A DNA stretch of 64,000 nucleotides from Campylobacter gracilis (GTDB lineage Bacteria > Campylobacterota > Campylobacteria > Campylobacterales > Campylobacteraceae): assembly GCF_001190745.1 (NCBI RefSeq), contig NZ_CP012196.1:2108001-2172000 (forward strand), given 5' to 3'. The notes under the pieces are model-generated. The model ran no database searches. It had not been told where the DNA came from and saw only the letters and a program-made list of their open reading frames with translations. A program made the translations under genes and the position numbers. Positions 16,422-26,071 of the stretch are shown here, piece after piece (within the stretch, counting starts at the first letter, position 1; each line of letters opens with the position of its first letter).

Positions 16422-18501
16422 TCTTTTTAGCGTCGCTTTAGCGTTTGCAGACCTCAATACGACCGGCGAGGGAAGCTTTGTAGAGACAAATTCTTCCGCT
16501 CCAGAGGCAAATCTTACTTTAGAAAACAACAAAACCGAGATCAAAAAGGAAGTCGCTAAAATTCTATCCAAATCCCTCGGTGCGGAGGATGGCAATAAAA
16601 CTGAAGTAATAAATATGATCGCAGAAAAGGTCGCCAAAACGGAGACTTCGCAGAAAAAAGCTCCTAACGGCGAGACGCTTATCTCTGTAATCAAAGAGAT
16701 TAAAAAGCTAAATTTGCAGCGTAGCTCCCTGCTTAACGGCGGCGATGCCAACGCGAGCAAAAACGAGCTGGACGCCATCGATCGCAATAAAGCCAAGCTC
16801 TTTGATCGCCTACCTTTCGCGATTACGCAGCAGGATATGGATATCGAAAGCATAATGTCGTATGCGCAAAATAAAAAGAACATCCAAACTACACTAAAAA
16901 AATACGCCAAAAAGCAGAGCTCTCCCGAATACGTAAATGCAAGCGCGGATTTAGAAAAGATGGAGATGGCAGAGATCTTTTATACCTCGCTTATGAAAAT
17001 TGAGGATATGTTTGTAAACGGCGCAAGCAGAAGCGCGCTTGAAAGCGAGCTAAGTAGCACGCTACTAAATATCCAAACTAGGGATTTTAGCAAACTTAAT
17101 GATTTGAAAAACAATCTAAGCAGTCAAGAGCAGATAGACGCCCTAGAGTCTAAAATCAACGATTTGAAAAACGACAAGCAGACCTACGACGAGGTGCTTA
17201 CGTATCTATCGCGAAATAGCGATCTGCTCGCAAGTAGCGTGGTTTTTACGAGCTTAAATTTTAAATCGGTAATCGATTATATCAACGATAAAATTCCGTT
17301 TAAGCTCAGCCACGTAAATTTCGGCAAACTCATTCTAATCACACTGATTACGCTATTTTTCTACTCGCTTCGCAGGCTGCTTGCCAACATCATCTATTTC
17401 GTATTTAAATTCTTTAATAAAAGCTTTTCGCTGGATAGCGAAACTCTAAAAACGCAAGTAGTAGGCATCATCAAGCGTCCGATGGGTATTTTACTGATCG
17501 CTTATTCGGTCGATATCTGTCTTAGTATATTTTATTATCCGGCGCCTGTGCCGATAAAATTTGCAAATTTATTCTCGATCATTTACGTGGTGCTTTGGGC
17601 ATGGCTCATCATCGAAATTATCGACGGTTACGGCATTGTCGTGCTTGGAAACATCACGAAAAAAGGCGTCAGAAAAGATATCATAAATCTAGTCGTTAAA
17701 ATTCTATATGTCATCGTAATCATCATCGCCGCACTTTTGGTGCTAAAGCGTCTGGGCTTTGACATCTCGGCGCTTATGGCATCTCTTGGAATCGGCGGAC
17801 TTGCGATCGCGTTTGCGACCAAAGACATCATCGCAAATTTCTTCTCATCCGTGATGCTATTATTTGATAACTCGTTCTCGCAAGGAGATTGGGTCGTATT
17901 AGGAGACATAGAAGGAAACGTCGTAGAAACGGGCTTTAGAAAGACGACGATCAGAACCTTTGACAACGCTCTTGTTTTTGTGCCGAATTCCAACATAATG
18001 GCGCAAAATATCAAAAACTGGAGCCGCAGGAAGGTAGGACGGAATTTAAAGCTTACCGTGGGCGTCGAATACGGCGCGAGCACGGCTCAACTGCGAAAGT
18101 GCGTAAACGACATCAAAGAGATGTTAAAATCTCACCCGGGCATCGCTCAATCTGCCGATACGGCGCTAAATTCTAAAGATTTTCGTATGCGCTATAGACA
18201 AAATATGGTCTCTATCGACGATTTAGCGGGCTATAAAAGCACCATGTTCGTGGCGTTAGATAGCTTTGGCGATTCGTCCATTAATATTTTAGTTTACTGC
18301 TTCACAAAAACCGTAATATGGGCAAATTTCATCCAAACCAAAGAGGATGTTTTATTTAAAATAATGGAGATCGTGGAGCAAAACGGACTATCGTTTGCCT
18401 TCCCATCGCAGAGCGTTTATATCGAAAATATCCCGGAAATAGCAAGCGAATGCGTAAAATCAAAAGTAAATTCCAACGATAAAGGAGAGCAAAATGGCTG
18501 A
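16387..18501 (+). CDS. MscS-type mechanosensitive ion channel with large N-terminal periplasmic domain
   Basis: A 704-residue protein. Residues 1-22 form a signal peptide, residues ~25-310 are a charged, coiled-coil-like periplasmic region, and several membrane helices lie between ~315 and ~480. The MscS pore helix and beta-domain follow: LGIGGLAIAFATKDIIANFFSS, then SFSQGDWV and a lower domain up to ~690. It releases solutes on hypo-osmotic stress. The size places it among the larger MscK-like or YbdG-type channels. It starts inside the carbonic anhydrase gene (35-base overlap) and ends 8 bases inside the acidic microprotein gene, so the three are translationally coupled. Confidence 0.92.
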   Translation: MKKSIISFLTISLFSVALAFADLNTTGEGSFVETNSSAPEANLTLENNKTEIKKEVAKILSKSLGAEDGNKTEVINMIAEKVAKTETSQKKAPNGETLISVIKEIKKLNLQRSSLLNGGDANASKNELDAIDRNKAKLFDRLPFAITQQDMDIESIMSYAQNKKNIQTTLKKYAKKQSSPEYVNASADLEKMEMAEIFYTSLMKIEDMFVNGASRSALESELSSTLLNIQTRDFSKLNDLKNNLSSQEQIDALESKINDLKNDKQTYDEVLTYLSRNSDLLASSVVFTSLNFKSVIDYINDKIPFKLSHVNFGKLILITLITLFFYSLRRLLANIIYFVFKFFNKSFSLDSETLKTQVVGIIKRPMGILLIAYSVDICLSIFYYPAPVPIKFANLFSIIYVVLWAWLIIEIIDGYGIVVLGNITKKGVRKDIINLVVKILYVIVIIIAALLVLKRLGFDISALMASLGIGGLAIAFATKDIIANFFSSVMLLFDNSFSQGDWVVLGDIEGNVVETGFRKTTIRTFDNALVFVPNSNIMAQNIKNWSRRKVGRNLKLTVGVEYGASTAQLRKCVNDIKEMLKSHPGIAQSADTALNSKDFRMRYRQNMVSIDDLAGYKSTMFVALDSFGDSSINILVYCFTKTVIWANFIQTKEDVLFKIMEIVEQNGLSFAFPSQSVYIENIPEIASECVKSKVNSNDKGEQNG

Positions 18502-18667
18502 TTTCGATGATTTCGAAGACGAAGAGTTCGATGAGGACGAATACGAGGACGATGATCTAATCGGAGGCGATGAGAGTTACAACTACAACTACGACGAGGA
18601 TGATTACAGCTACGAAGACGACGACGGTTTCAACGATTATAGCGATTTGGACAGCGAGGATTATTAG
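18494..18667 (+). CDS. Hyperacidic Asp/Glu/Tyr-rich microprotein, 57 residues
   Basis: A small gene missed by simple length cut-offs. ATG at 18494 follows an AAAGGAGAG site (18480-18488), overlaps the mscS stop by 8 bases and its own TAG shares a base with the GTG start of the superoxide dismutase. About 30 of 57 residues are Asp or Glu, there is no Lys, Arg or His, and eight Tyr and several Phe punctuate the acidic runs. No domain is known to me. The tight coupling and good ribosome site argue for real translation. Possible roles are a metal-ion buffer for the next-door metalloenzyme, a nucleic-acid mimic or a disordered inhibitor; all are guesses. Confidence 0.72.
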   Translation: MADFDDFEDEEFDEDEYEDDDLIGGDESYNYNYDEDDYSYEDDDGFNDYSDLDSEDY

Positions 18668-19398
18668 TGTTTAGATCCAGGGCGCTACCTTTCGATCCGC
18701 GCGCAAATAAAATCGTGAGCTTACAAAGCTTAAAATTCCATCACGGCGGGCTTTGCGAGGACTACGTCTCCACCCTAAATCGAGACATAGCGGACACGCC
18801 GATACAAAACGCGGATCTTTTTACGATCATCACGCAGTCTTTCAGGGAGGCGCGCGGCGAGGAGTGCGAGTTTTCGCAAATTTCAAAGCTTTATCAAATT
18901 TGCCTAGGCTTTAGCCGTATTTTTAACAACGCCTCTGAAATTTACAACCACGATTTTTACTTCGATTGTATCGCGCAGCCCAGCAAGCCTAGCGGCGAGC
19001 TAACGGACGCTTTAGCTCAGGCTTTCGGCGGGATAGAAAATTTTAAAAGCGAGTTTTTAAAGCGCGCGATGGGGCTTTTTGGCAGCGGCTGGTGCTGGCT
19101 CGTATGCGATGAGCGTGGCGCAAATTTAGAAATCATCACGACGCAAAACGCGGACACGCCGATCGCACGCGGCAAAATTCCGCTTTTAGCCTGCGATCTT
19201 TGGGAGCACGCCTACTACATAGATTATCAAAATGCGCGCAAATCCTACGTGGAGAGTTTCTTGCGTTTTGCGGACTTCGGCTTTGCAAGCGACGCCTATT
19301 CCTGGGCGAAAAAGCAAGGGCTTAGCTCCGTGAAGCTCTACATCAGCGAGCTTCATCCCGCCGCATCTTCGCGCTGCGATTGCGGCTACTGCGGCTAG
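18667..19398 (+). CDS. Iron superoxide dismutase-like protein with altered active-site second sphere and Cys-rich tail
   Basis: A 243-residue member of the Fe/Mn superoxide dismutase family. The four metal ligands are kept: His25, His95 (YNHDFYFDC), Asp177 and His181 (CDLWEHAYYIDYQNAR). Tyr33 matches the gateway Tyr. Unusual changes: the usual Gly-Lys-His-His after the first ligand is GGLC (Gly27-Cys30), so the conserved gateway His is missing; the outer-sphere Gln of Fe enzymes is Glu91; and the Mn-enzyme Gln position is Ala. The protein is ~50 residues longer than usual and ends in CDCGYCG. Cys is also frequent elsewhere. It starts at GTG, with GAGGA 6 bases upstream and overlapping the acidic microprotein stop. 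It may be a true dismutase with shifted redox potential, or a family member that has left that activity. Confidence 0.85.
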   Translation: MFRSRALPFDPRANKIVSLQSLKFHHGGLCEDYVSTLNRDIADTPIQNADLFTIITQSFREARGEECEFSQISKLYQICLGFSRIFNNASEIYNHDFYFDCIAQPSKPSGELTDALAQAFGGIENFKSEFLKRAMGLFGSGWCWLVCDERGANLEIITTQNADTPIARGKIPLLACDLWEHAYYIDYQNARKSYVESFLRFADFGFASDAYSWAKKQGLSSVKLYISELHPAASSRCDCGYCG

Positions 19399-20293
19399 AT
19401 TTGAGTTTTCGTTACACAGCTTTAAGCACCGCGAATTCTCGCCTCTCTATGACCGCCGCGCGCTAAATTTCAAGCACCTTTCGCTTCTTGACGTCTATAT
19501 TCTACGACACAAATACTGCGGCATCGCGAGACCCTGGGCTTGCTATCTCGCCGTATAAAATTTACGTGGATTTTGGTCTTTAATCCATTTAATGCCTTCA
19601 AATTAAAATTTTGCAGATTTTAATTTGAAGCTCATCTCGCTTAGACCCACGTTTGCCGTTCTTGCGTACTAAATTTCATTTCGCCGCACTACCGTCTGAC
19701 AACTCTGTCTTTTCAAACACGCTAAAATTTTATCGTATGCGTTTTACTCTGCAAATACAGCGTCACACGGATGCTTACATGAAATTTCGCTTAGCAGCCA
19801 TGCCGGCTAAAATTTTAACGTTGTCGCGCGCGCATCGAAATTTTAACGCTTATGAGCGGATATTTCGTAAAATTTTAAAGTTACAAATAAGCGGTTCGTA
19901 AAATTTTAAGATTGCGATAGGCGGCTCGCTCTTTGCCTCTGTAGCAGAAACAACCGATCTACTTCCTGCGTTTGCGTCGTATCGCCGCGCAGCCCGTGCC
20001 GTGTCTTTCGCATTGGCACTCTATTGCATCGCTTGGTGTTTAAACTCGCTCGCATTGCTAAGCGACATAGCGTCGCGAGCACGGCGTATGATTTGAAATT
20101 TTCCCCAATCTATCTCAAGGATCGCTTCGGCGCTTCCTAGTACCGATAAAATTTAAATTTTTCGCGCGCTCGGTAAGATCCGTTTAGCAAAGCGGGCGGT
20201 AAATTTTAAAATTTCGACCGTCTAGCTTCATCCACCCTTGCTCACCTCTCTCGCGCCTTGTGCCCGCACTCTTTGCTAAGTTTTGCGCCCGTT
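19399..20293. other. Intergenic, no gene supported
   Basis: About 0.9 kb between two convergent genes. The first half has AAATTTTA-type words at irregular intervals (for example 19720-19900); the second half is mixed-composition DNA with stop codons in all frames. Nothing recognisable. Confidence 0.5.
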
Positions 20294-22081
20294 TTACTCC
20301 GCTCGGTCCTTTGATTTATCAAATTTTATCCGCTCCTCGAGCCGCTTAAACTCGTCTGCGTAAATTAGCGCATTATCGACGCACTCAAGCCAAAACTCCA
20401 GCGTTCGCGCGTCCTTGCCGAAGTGCTTTTGCAGCAAAGCTTCGACGCTCATCACGCCGCATTCGCGCAAAAACGCCTTGTACGCGCTGATAAATTTATC
20501 GCCCGAGCGCCTAAACTCGTCCAGCAAAAACTGCGAAAGCAGGTAGCCGACGGTGTAGGGGTAGTTGTAGATGTATTGATCGGTCTTGTAAAAATGTAGC
20601 TTAAAGTACGGCAAAAAGCCCTCCGCATCCTGCGTCGTATCGCCGTAGCGTCCTCGCCACGCCTTTTGCATGAGCTCTTCTATCTGCGCCACGCCGACCG
20701 CGCCCTTTTGCCTAGCCTTTAAAAAAGCGATCTCAAAATCAAACCGCACGCCGATGTGTAGCATGAAATTTGCCGCCGATTTTAGCTCCTGCCACAAGAT
20801 GTCAAAGGTCAAATTTTTATCCGCGCTATTTTTTCGCAGATAGTTTCGCAACACGGCTTCATTAAAGGTGCTAGCAGCCTCGGCTAGCGTCATAGGAAAC
20901 TGCGTGTGCAGCGCGGGCAGATCGCGCATGATCCAGTAGTGCCACGCGTGTCCGAGCTCGTGCGCCTGCTGGATCATATGCGCCTGCGTGCCCATGTAGC
21001 TAGAAAACACCCGCGGCTGACGAAATTTATCAAACCTCGTATAAAATGCGCCGCCTGCTTTGTTTCCGCGCACCTGCGCCTCGATCCAGTTTTTATCCAG
21101 CATCATTTTAATAAATTCGGGAATTTCCTCGCTAACCTCACCCAGAGCCTCGCAGATCGTCTCTATCGCCCGCTCGTAGGGGATCTCCTCCGTGCTAGCG
21201 AAAGGAGACGGCGCGAGCAGATCGCAGGCGTAAATTTTACCCTGTGGGAAGTACTTCGCGCGCAGGCTCACGCACTCTCTGATCTTGTCCGATCTGCGAT
21301 CTAGCGCCGCAAACATCGCCGTTACGGCCTGCTCGCTGATCTTGTTTTGCTGCAGGCTAGGCGTGAGGATATCCGTCTCTGCTGCCCTAAATTCGCCCAG
21401 CCTAAAGCCCTGAAGCAAATTTAAAACATCCGCGTACAGGCTCGCGTGCTTATCGTAATGCTCCGCCAGCCCGTCAAACACGCTCTTTCGCAGCGTCGCA
21501 TCAGGCGAGCCCTTTAAAACGCCCGCGCATTTTGAGAGATTGTAGATGCTTTTTACGCCGTTTTTATCAGTAGCCTGCACGGCGATGAGGTTGTTTAGAT
21601 GTCTAAATACGCCGTAAAGCGGAGCGAAACTGCTAGCCGCCGCGTCTTCGTAAATTTTACGCTCTTTTGCGTCAAATTTTGCCCGCCAGCTACTTTTGCG
21701 CTCGTCGTAAAGAAATTTTATCCGCGCAAACTCCTGCGTTTGGCGCGCGGTGTCAGAGGGATCTAGCGCGTCTATCTTTTCAAAAATGATCTCTTTCGTC
21801 CGCTCAAGACGCAAAAATTTCTCCCTGATTTTCGCCTCGGCCGCGCCTACTCGTTCGTCTTTGGTGTCGCCGCTTGATTTGCAGCGGCAAAACGCGAGCA
21901 AGGAGTTTGCTTCCTCAAATCCGCGCTCGTATGCGTTTATTAGTAAATTTAGTCCGCCGCCCGCACCTAGCAGCTCCTCTATCTCGCCTAAAATTTCGTC
22001 CAAATTTGACAGCGCGTCCGTAAATCTCGCATCGTCAAAGTCGCCGTACGCGTCCTCAAACGTCCATCTAGGAAGCTCCAT
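20294..22081 (-). CDS. pepF: Oligoendopeptidase F family (M3) metallopeptidase
   Basis: A 595-residue cytoplasmic zinc peptidase that cleaves short peptides. The zinc site HELGHAWHY is in the C-terminal half, the M3 HEXXH, with the third ligand Glu expected in the following TLAEAASTFNEAV segment. The architecture matches M3B oligoendopeptidases of about 600 residues. The start was placed at the ATG at 22081, with GTGAGG just upstream acting as ribosome site; an in-frame GTG 12 bases earlier is the alternative. It abuts the remnant dcuC (stop at 22090), reading in the same direction. Confidence 0.9.
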   Translation of the reverse strand: MELPRWTFEDAYGDFDDARFTDALSNLDEILGEIEELLGAGGGLNLLINAYERGFEEANSLLAFCRCKSSGDTKDERVGAAEAKIREKFLRLERTKEIIFEKIDALDPSDTARQTQEFARIKFLYDERKSSWRAKFDAKERKIYEDAAASSFAPLYGVFRHLNNLIAVQATDKNGVKSIYNLSKCAGVLKGSPDATLRKSVFDGLAEHYDKHASLYADVLNLLQGFRLGEFRAAETDILTPSLQQNKISEQAVTAMFAALDRRSDKIRECVSLRAKYFPQGKIYACDLLAPSPFASTEEIPYERAIETICEALGEVSEEIPEFIKMMLDKNWIEAQVRGNKAGGAFYTRFDKFRQPRVFSSYMGTQAHMIQQAHELGHAWHYWIMRDLPALHTQFPMTLAEAASTFNEAVLRNYLRKNSADKNLTFDILWQELKSAANFMLHIGVRFDFEIAFLKARQKGAVGVAQIEELMQKAWRGRYGDTTQDAEGFLPYFKLHFYKTDQYIYNYPYTVGYLLSQFLLDEFRRSGDKFISAYKAFLRECGVMSVEALLQKHFGKDARTLEFWLECVDNALIYADEFKRLEERIKFDKSKDRAE

Positions 22082-22089
22082 TTTACGCC

Positions 22090-23482
22090 TCACAACGAGA
22101 GTAAAAATACGAAAATATGGTGGCTAACGAGGCCCAAGACCGCCGGCACGCTGCAGCGTTTGACGATATCGAGCGGACTGCACTTTAGCATACCGGCTAT
22201 CGCGACGACCACGCCTGCGACGGGCGAGAGAGGGCGAGCGATAGTCGAGGCCTGATGCATCGGTAGTACGAGCATCACGGAGTTCACGTTTAGTTTGGCT
22301 GCGATATGCGGCACCATCTCGATGAGCGGGTAGAAGCTCGCGCCGTTTGAGCCAGAGATGATCGTAACAAGCGTCGTGATGACGACGAAAAGCACCGACA
22401 TGCCAAATCCGCCAAAGCCAAGTGAATTTGCGAGCCCTACGATACTATCGAGCATGCCTAGCGCCTTAAAGCCTTCTGCAAATACGCCCGCTGCGATGAT
22501 AAGGATCACGACGCCGCTTAGGCTCTTGCCCATCGCTTGGAAAAATACCTTGACCCCCTCGGCAATCGGGTCAAATTTAAACCCATGCCTGACCGCTTCA
22601 AAAAGCATCGCGATGACGATCGAAAGGATGATGATCGCTGAGATGTCAAGCTTGATAGAAGCGATGCAGTACTGCGAAAATACGACCACCAAAATCATCG
22701 GTAAAAACGGCAGTATCGCGTAAATTTTAGGCGCGGCAGCCTCGGGATTTTGCACGGCGCCGTCAAATTCCATCACTTCGCCCACGTGCTCGCTGCACAC
22801 CCAGCCCTCTTTTTTATCCAGATATCTGTTCCAAAAAACGAGCGCGATACCCATCACGATCGAGGTCGGAAGCGCGGCCGGAATTTTATAGATGAAAACG
22901 TAATCTAAAATGCTAAGTTGCGTGGCCTTCGCCGCGGCGGCGGTCGATGCGCCTATGAGTACCATTGAGGCGGCTCACGACATCGCGCAGATCGAACCTA
23001 CGGTGAGCTTGTTTAGTCCAAGCGAGATGAGTACGGGTCCTAGCAGCGCAAGACATAGTACGCCAAGCCCCCACCGCGCTCGTGATAACCATGCTGATGA
23101 GCTTAGCCATCGCAAATGCGACGAAAACCATGACGTATGGGTTTTTGATCCTAGCAAAGCGCTTCGTAGCGATAGAGACGAAAGCGTGATTCGCGCCGAT
23201 ATGCGTCATATAGCTCGCAAAGCCGACCATAAACATGATGATAAGGCCTAAGCTTGCAAATCTGTTTGAGAACATATATCGGATAAACTCGATGATGTTT
23301 AGGTAGGCGTTACCCGTCGCTACGGCCTGTTTGGGCATAAAATTCCCCGTGCCTAGCGCGACCGAGCAGATCAACATAAAAACGCCCGAAAGAAAAAGCA
23401 CGAGCGGCGCGTACTTGCCCCGCACTATCGCCCAGCCCACGATAAACAGCACTACCGTGCCGATAATAATGCCCGCAGTCAT
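22090..23482 (-). pseudogene. dcuC: Broken anaerobic C4-dicarboxylate transporter DcuC
   Basis: Joined together, the fragments give a DcuC-family carrier of about 464 residues, which would exchange succinate for fumarate, malate or aspartate during fumarate respiration. The N-terminal part runs to about 23070, where a C5 run (23068-23072, minus-strand G5) shifts the frame; one G fewer would restore it. In the second frame the reading continues through GVLCLALLGPV to TGA at 22975-22977 (minus strand) within the segment ICAMS-[Gly]-AAS, where Gly (GGA) would be expected. After that stop the same frame runs intact to 22090. Two lesions within ~100 bases, one a shift and one a nonsense change. 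Both could be sequencing errors, but a nonsense substitution is less typical of them. Stop of pepF's promoter region begins right after. Confidence 0.82.
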
Positions 23483-24869
23483 TTTAGCTCCTTTCGCGGT
23501 AAAATTTGAGCGAATTCTACTACGAACCTCGATATTTTAAGTTAAAACGGAGATTATTTTTCGGCTTTCTCGTGCCAGGGATACTTTGCGCGATCTTTGA
23601 TTGATTGAAATTTTACATTTAGGGCGCGGATTTGCGGCTGAATTTACAAAATTTAAAGCAGCTCTCGGCTCAGCAGAGGGGACTGCGGCGCAGCACAGAG
23701 CGGATGCGGCGATGGAATTTATTTTCCTCGCTTGTGCGGCAGCACACGTCGACTAGATGCGCGGTGATAAACAGCGTGCGACGCGGCGATAGAATTTTAA
23801 ATTTTACCCCCTCTTTCTTATGCGGCGACTAGCGCGCGGCAGATAGATATGCGGCGTAAAACGGCGCGCACTGAGAGCTTTTGGCAGCGGTCGGTTCTCG
23901 TGCGACGCGGCGAGCAGTGTGCGACCGGCAAGCGGGCGCGTGCAGCAGATACTGCGTTTTGAAGTCGCGATTAAGCCAGGGTAATAAGAATTTTAAAATT
24001 TCTCTGTCCGCTTGGGTGAAATTTACTGCGCCAAAGGCGGGGTGCGGCGGGTTTAAAATTTACGCCCGAATAGCACGGCTTGCGGATCGCGGGTTAAATT
24101 TAGCGAAATTTGATCACCAAATTTACCCTTTCGGCGGTTAAAATTTTAGCGTCGTTTCGGTTTAAAATTTCGCTTTAAATTTTAAAAATTTACACCGCGC
24201 CAAAGTTGCTCGTTACGCGGGAAAAACAAACCGCATCGAAAAGCTAAGCTATACGCGTCAGGCGATACCTGCGCGCTATGTGTGCCAAAATACCGCACGG
24301 AATTTTACTGCATCAGCGCAAATCGCGCGACGAGCTACGCTGCACGAGACTTCATCAAAGGCAGCAGTCGTATTCGCGCGTCGTATAAAGCCGCTAGACG
24401 TAGAATTTTACTCATTTAACACAACACGCTACTTCGCAAGCACAAAATTTACCCCGTTAAGGCGGCACTCGTCGCACGGCATGCAAACTATACTAAAAGT
24501 GCGAACCACGTTCGCTTAAATCCAAAGTTATACTCAATAAAATTCAAAGCCGCACCACAAAAATACAAAAACCGCATCCGCTCGAAACGTAAGTCGCGCC
24601 TATTTAAAGCATATAGCCGCGATCAATCAAAATTTGTACGAGACGCAAAGCTGAGATCAATCGAAACGCGAAGCCGCGTCTATTTAAAGTGTAGAGCTGC
24701 GCCTAATAAAATTAAAAGCCGCCCTCGCTCAAGGCACGAAACCGTTCCGCTCAAAAATATTGCGCCCGCAAAACGTAAAGCCGCGTCTGCTTAAAATTCA
24801 AACCCTATTTTAAATTTTAAGCCCACTCAAAGCCTCAAACCCGCTTAAAATTTTAAAATTTAGCCCGCT
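23483..24869. other. Long intergenic region with degenerate 30-60 base repeats
   Basis: 1.4 kb without a supported gene. From about 24530 to 24830 there is a run of imperfect units around AAAGCCGC and CGCGTCTATTTAAAG words, spaced about 30-60 bases (24598, 24654, 24680, 24708, 24778). The first part, 23620-24200, has G+C-rich blocks with GCGGCG words and AAATTT words. Open frames here are short, without SD sites, and made of repeat words. Confidence 0.55.
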
Positions 24870-26021
24870 TTACTCCCTCGTTAGCCCGTTTTTATCGGAT
24901 TTGTCGCTGATTAGCTTGCCGCTTTCGTCGTATTTTTTGGCGCGCACGAGCCTACCGCGCTCAAACTCGCCCTCGGCTTCGAGCTTGCCGTCTGCGTAGT
25001 AGTGCTTCGCCGTGCCCGTCTCCAGGCCATCTTTGAACGTCACTCTAGCCTTGAGCGCGCCGTTTTCGTGGTAAGTTTCATAAAGCCCGTGTTTGCGCCC
25101 GTCTCTGAACATCACCTTCGCCGCAAGAGCGCCGTCTGCGTAGTATTGCTTACTCGTGCCCGTTTGTCTGTCGCGCTCAAACTCGTATTCGCCCTGCAAC
25201 GCGTCGCTTGGATAATATTCACGCACGGCGCCGTCGCGCTCGCCGTCTTTAAAATTTTCTGCTACGCGTGTCTTACCGTCCTCGTAAAACAACCTCCAAA
25301 CGCCCTGTTTACGGTCATCCTTGTATGCGCCGGCCTCTCTTAGCGCGCCGTTTGCGTGATACCATTTCTCTACGCCTTGCCGCTTACCCTCTTTGTAGCT
25401 CCGCATGCCGCGCACTTTGCCGCTTTTGTAATAATCCACGTCCTTGCCGTTTCGCAGTCCGCCCTTATACGTATGGCGCGCGCTTACTTCGCCGCTTTCG
25501 TAGTAGTCGGTGAAAACGCCCTCGCGCCTATCCGCTTTATACGCGCCCTGCTGCTTTAGCTTGCCGTTTCCTTGATAATACAGCTTGTAAAAGCCCTCGC
25601 GCTTGCCGGCTTTGTATTCGCTCTGCGACTTCAGCTCGCCGCCGTCTGCGTAGTAGCTCTTTGCGACGCCGTCGTACAGACCGTTTTTTAGCGGATATTC
25701 GTTTGAGGGCTTATCTCTGCCGTCAAAGTAATCGCGCTGAAGCACCGCAGTGCCGTCCTTTACGTCGATCTCTCGGATTAGCGTGGGCGGCAGCGGCTTT
25801 GCTCTGGGATAGACGACGCCCATAAAATTTACGTCGTAGAGATCCTCGACGCTGTAGTGCAGCACCTTGAGCGCCCCGCTATAGGGCTTATCCGCTACGA
25901 AATACAGACCGTTTTTCAGGACCGGCTCGGGCTGCATTACGATTTTTGGCTCCAGAGCTTGCGCGCCTAGCGCCAAAAACGGAAACAGAAGTTTTAATGC
26001 GCTTGTATTTAAAAATTTCAC
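24870..26021 (-). CDS. MORN-repeat exported protein (YwqK-like)
   Basis: A 383-residue protein with a signal peptide (residues 1-22) followed by about eleven tandem units of ~23 residues, each like YYADGxLKxxxxYKxGKREG, the MORN_2/YwqK-type beta-hairpin repeat. The first ~110 residues are a less regular repeat-like domain. In other bacteria these proteins are often annotated as the antitoxin YwqK, or as toxins' repeat domains, but no toxin partner is visible. Repeat number can vary by recombination between units. Probably periplasmic. It ends 50 bases from the coiled-coil membrane protein, with which it may share an operon. A run of conserved Gly/Tyr in each unit gives the family assignment good support. 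Confidence 0.85.
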   Translation of the reverse strand: MKFLNTSALKLLFPFLALGAQALEPKIVMQPEPVLKNGLYFVADKPYSGALKVLHYSVEDLYDVNFMGVVYPRAKPLPPTLIREIDVKDGTAVLQRDYFDGRDKPSNEYPLKNGLYDGVAKSYYADGGELKSQSEYKAGKREGFYKLYYQGNGKLKQQGAYKADRREGVFTDYYESGEVSARHTYKGGLRNGKDVDYYKSGKVRGMRSYKEGKRQGVEKWYHANGALREAGAYKDDRKQGVWRLFYEDGKTRVAENFKDGERDGAVREYYPSDALQGEYEFERDRQTGTSKQYYADGALAAKVMFRDGRKHGLYETYHENGALKARVTFKDGLETGTAKHYYADGKLEAEGEFERGRLVRAKKYDESGKLISDKSDKNGLTRE

Positions 26022-26071
26022 AACTTTAGCCTTTATATTTTATAAATACTGCCAATTAAAGCTATTTTGAA

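Noticed and set aside
19653-19901. 82-codon open frame on the plus strand in a spacer
   Set aside because: No SD, composed of repeat-word translations (KILTL, KILKL); treated as spacer.
22975-22977. TGA recoded as Gly, since it replaces an expected Gly codon in dcuC
   Set aside because: TGA terminates many intact genes here (for example mscS at 18499-18501, frr, moeA upstream MFS). The dcuC gene also has a frameshift, so decay or error explains it better.
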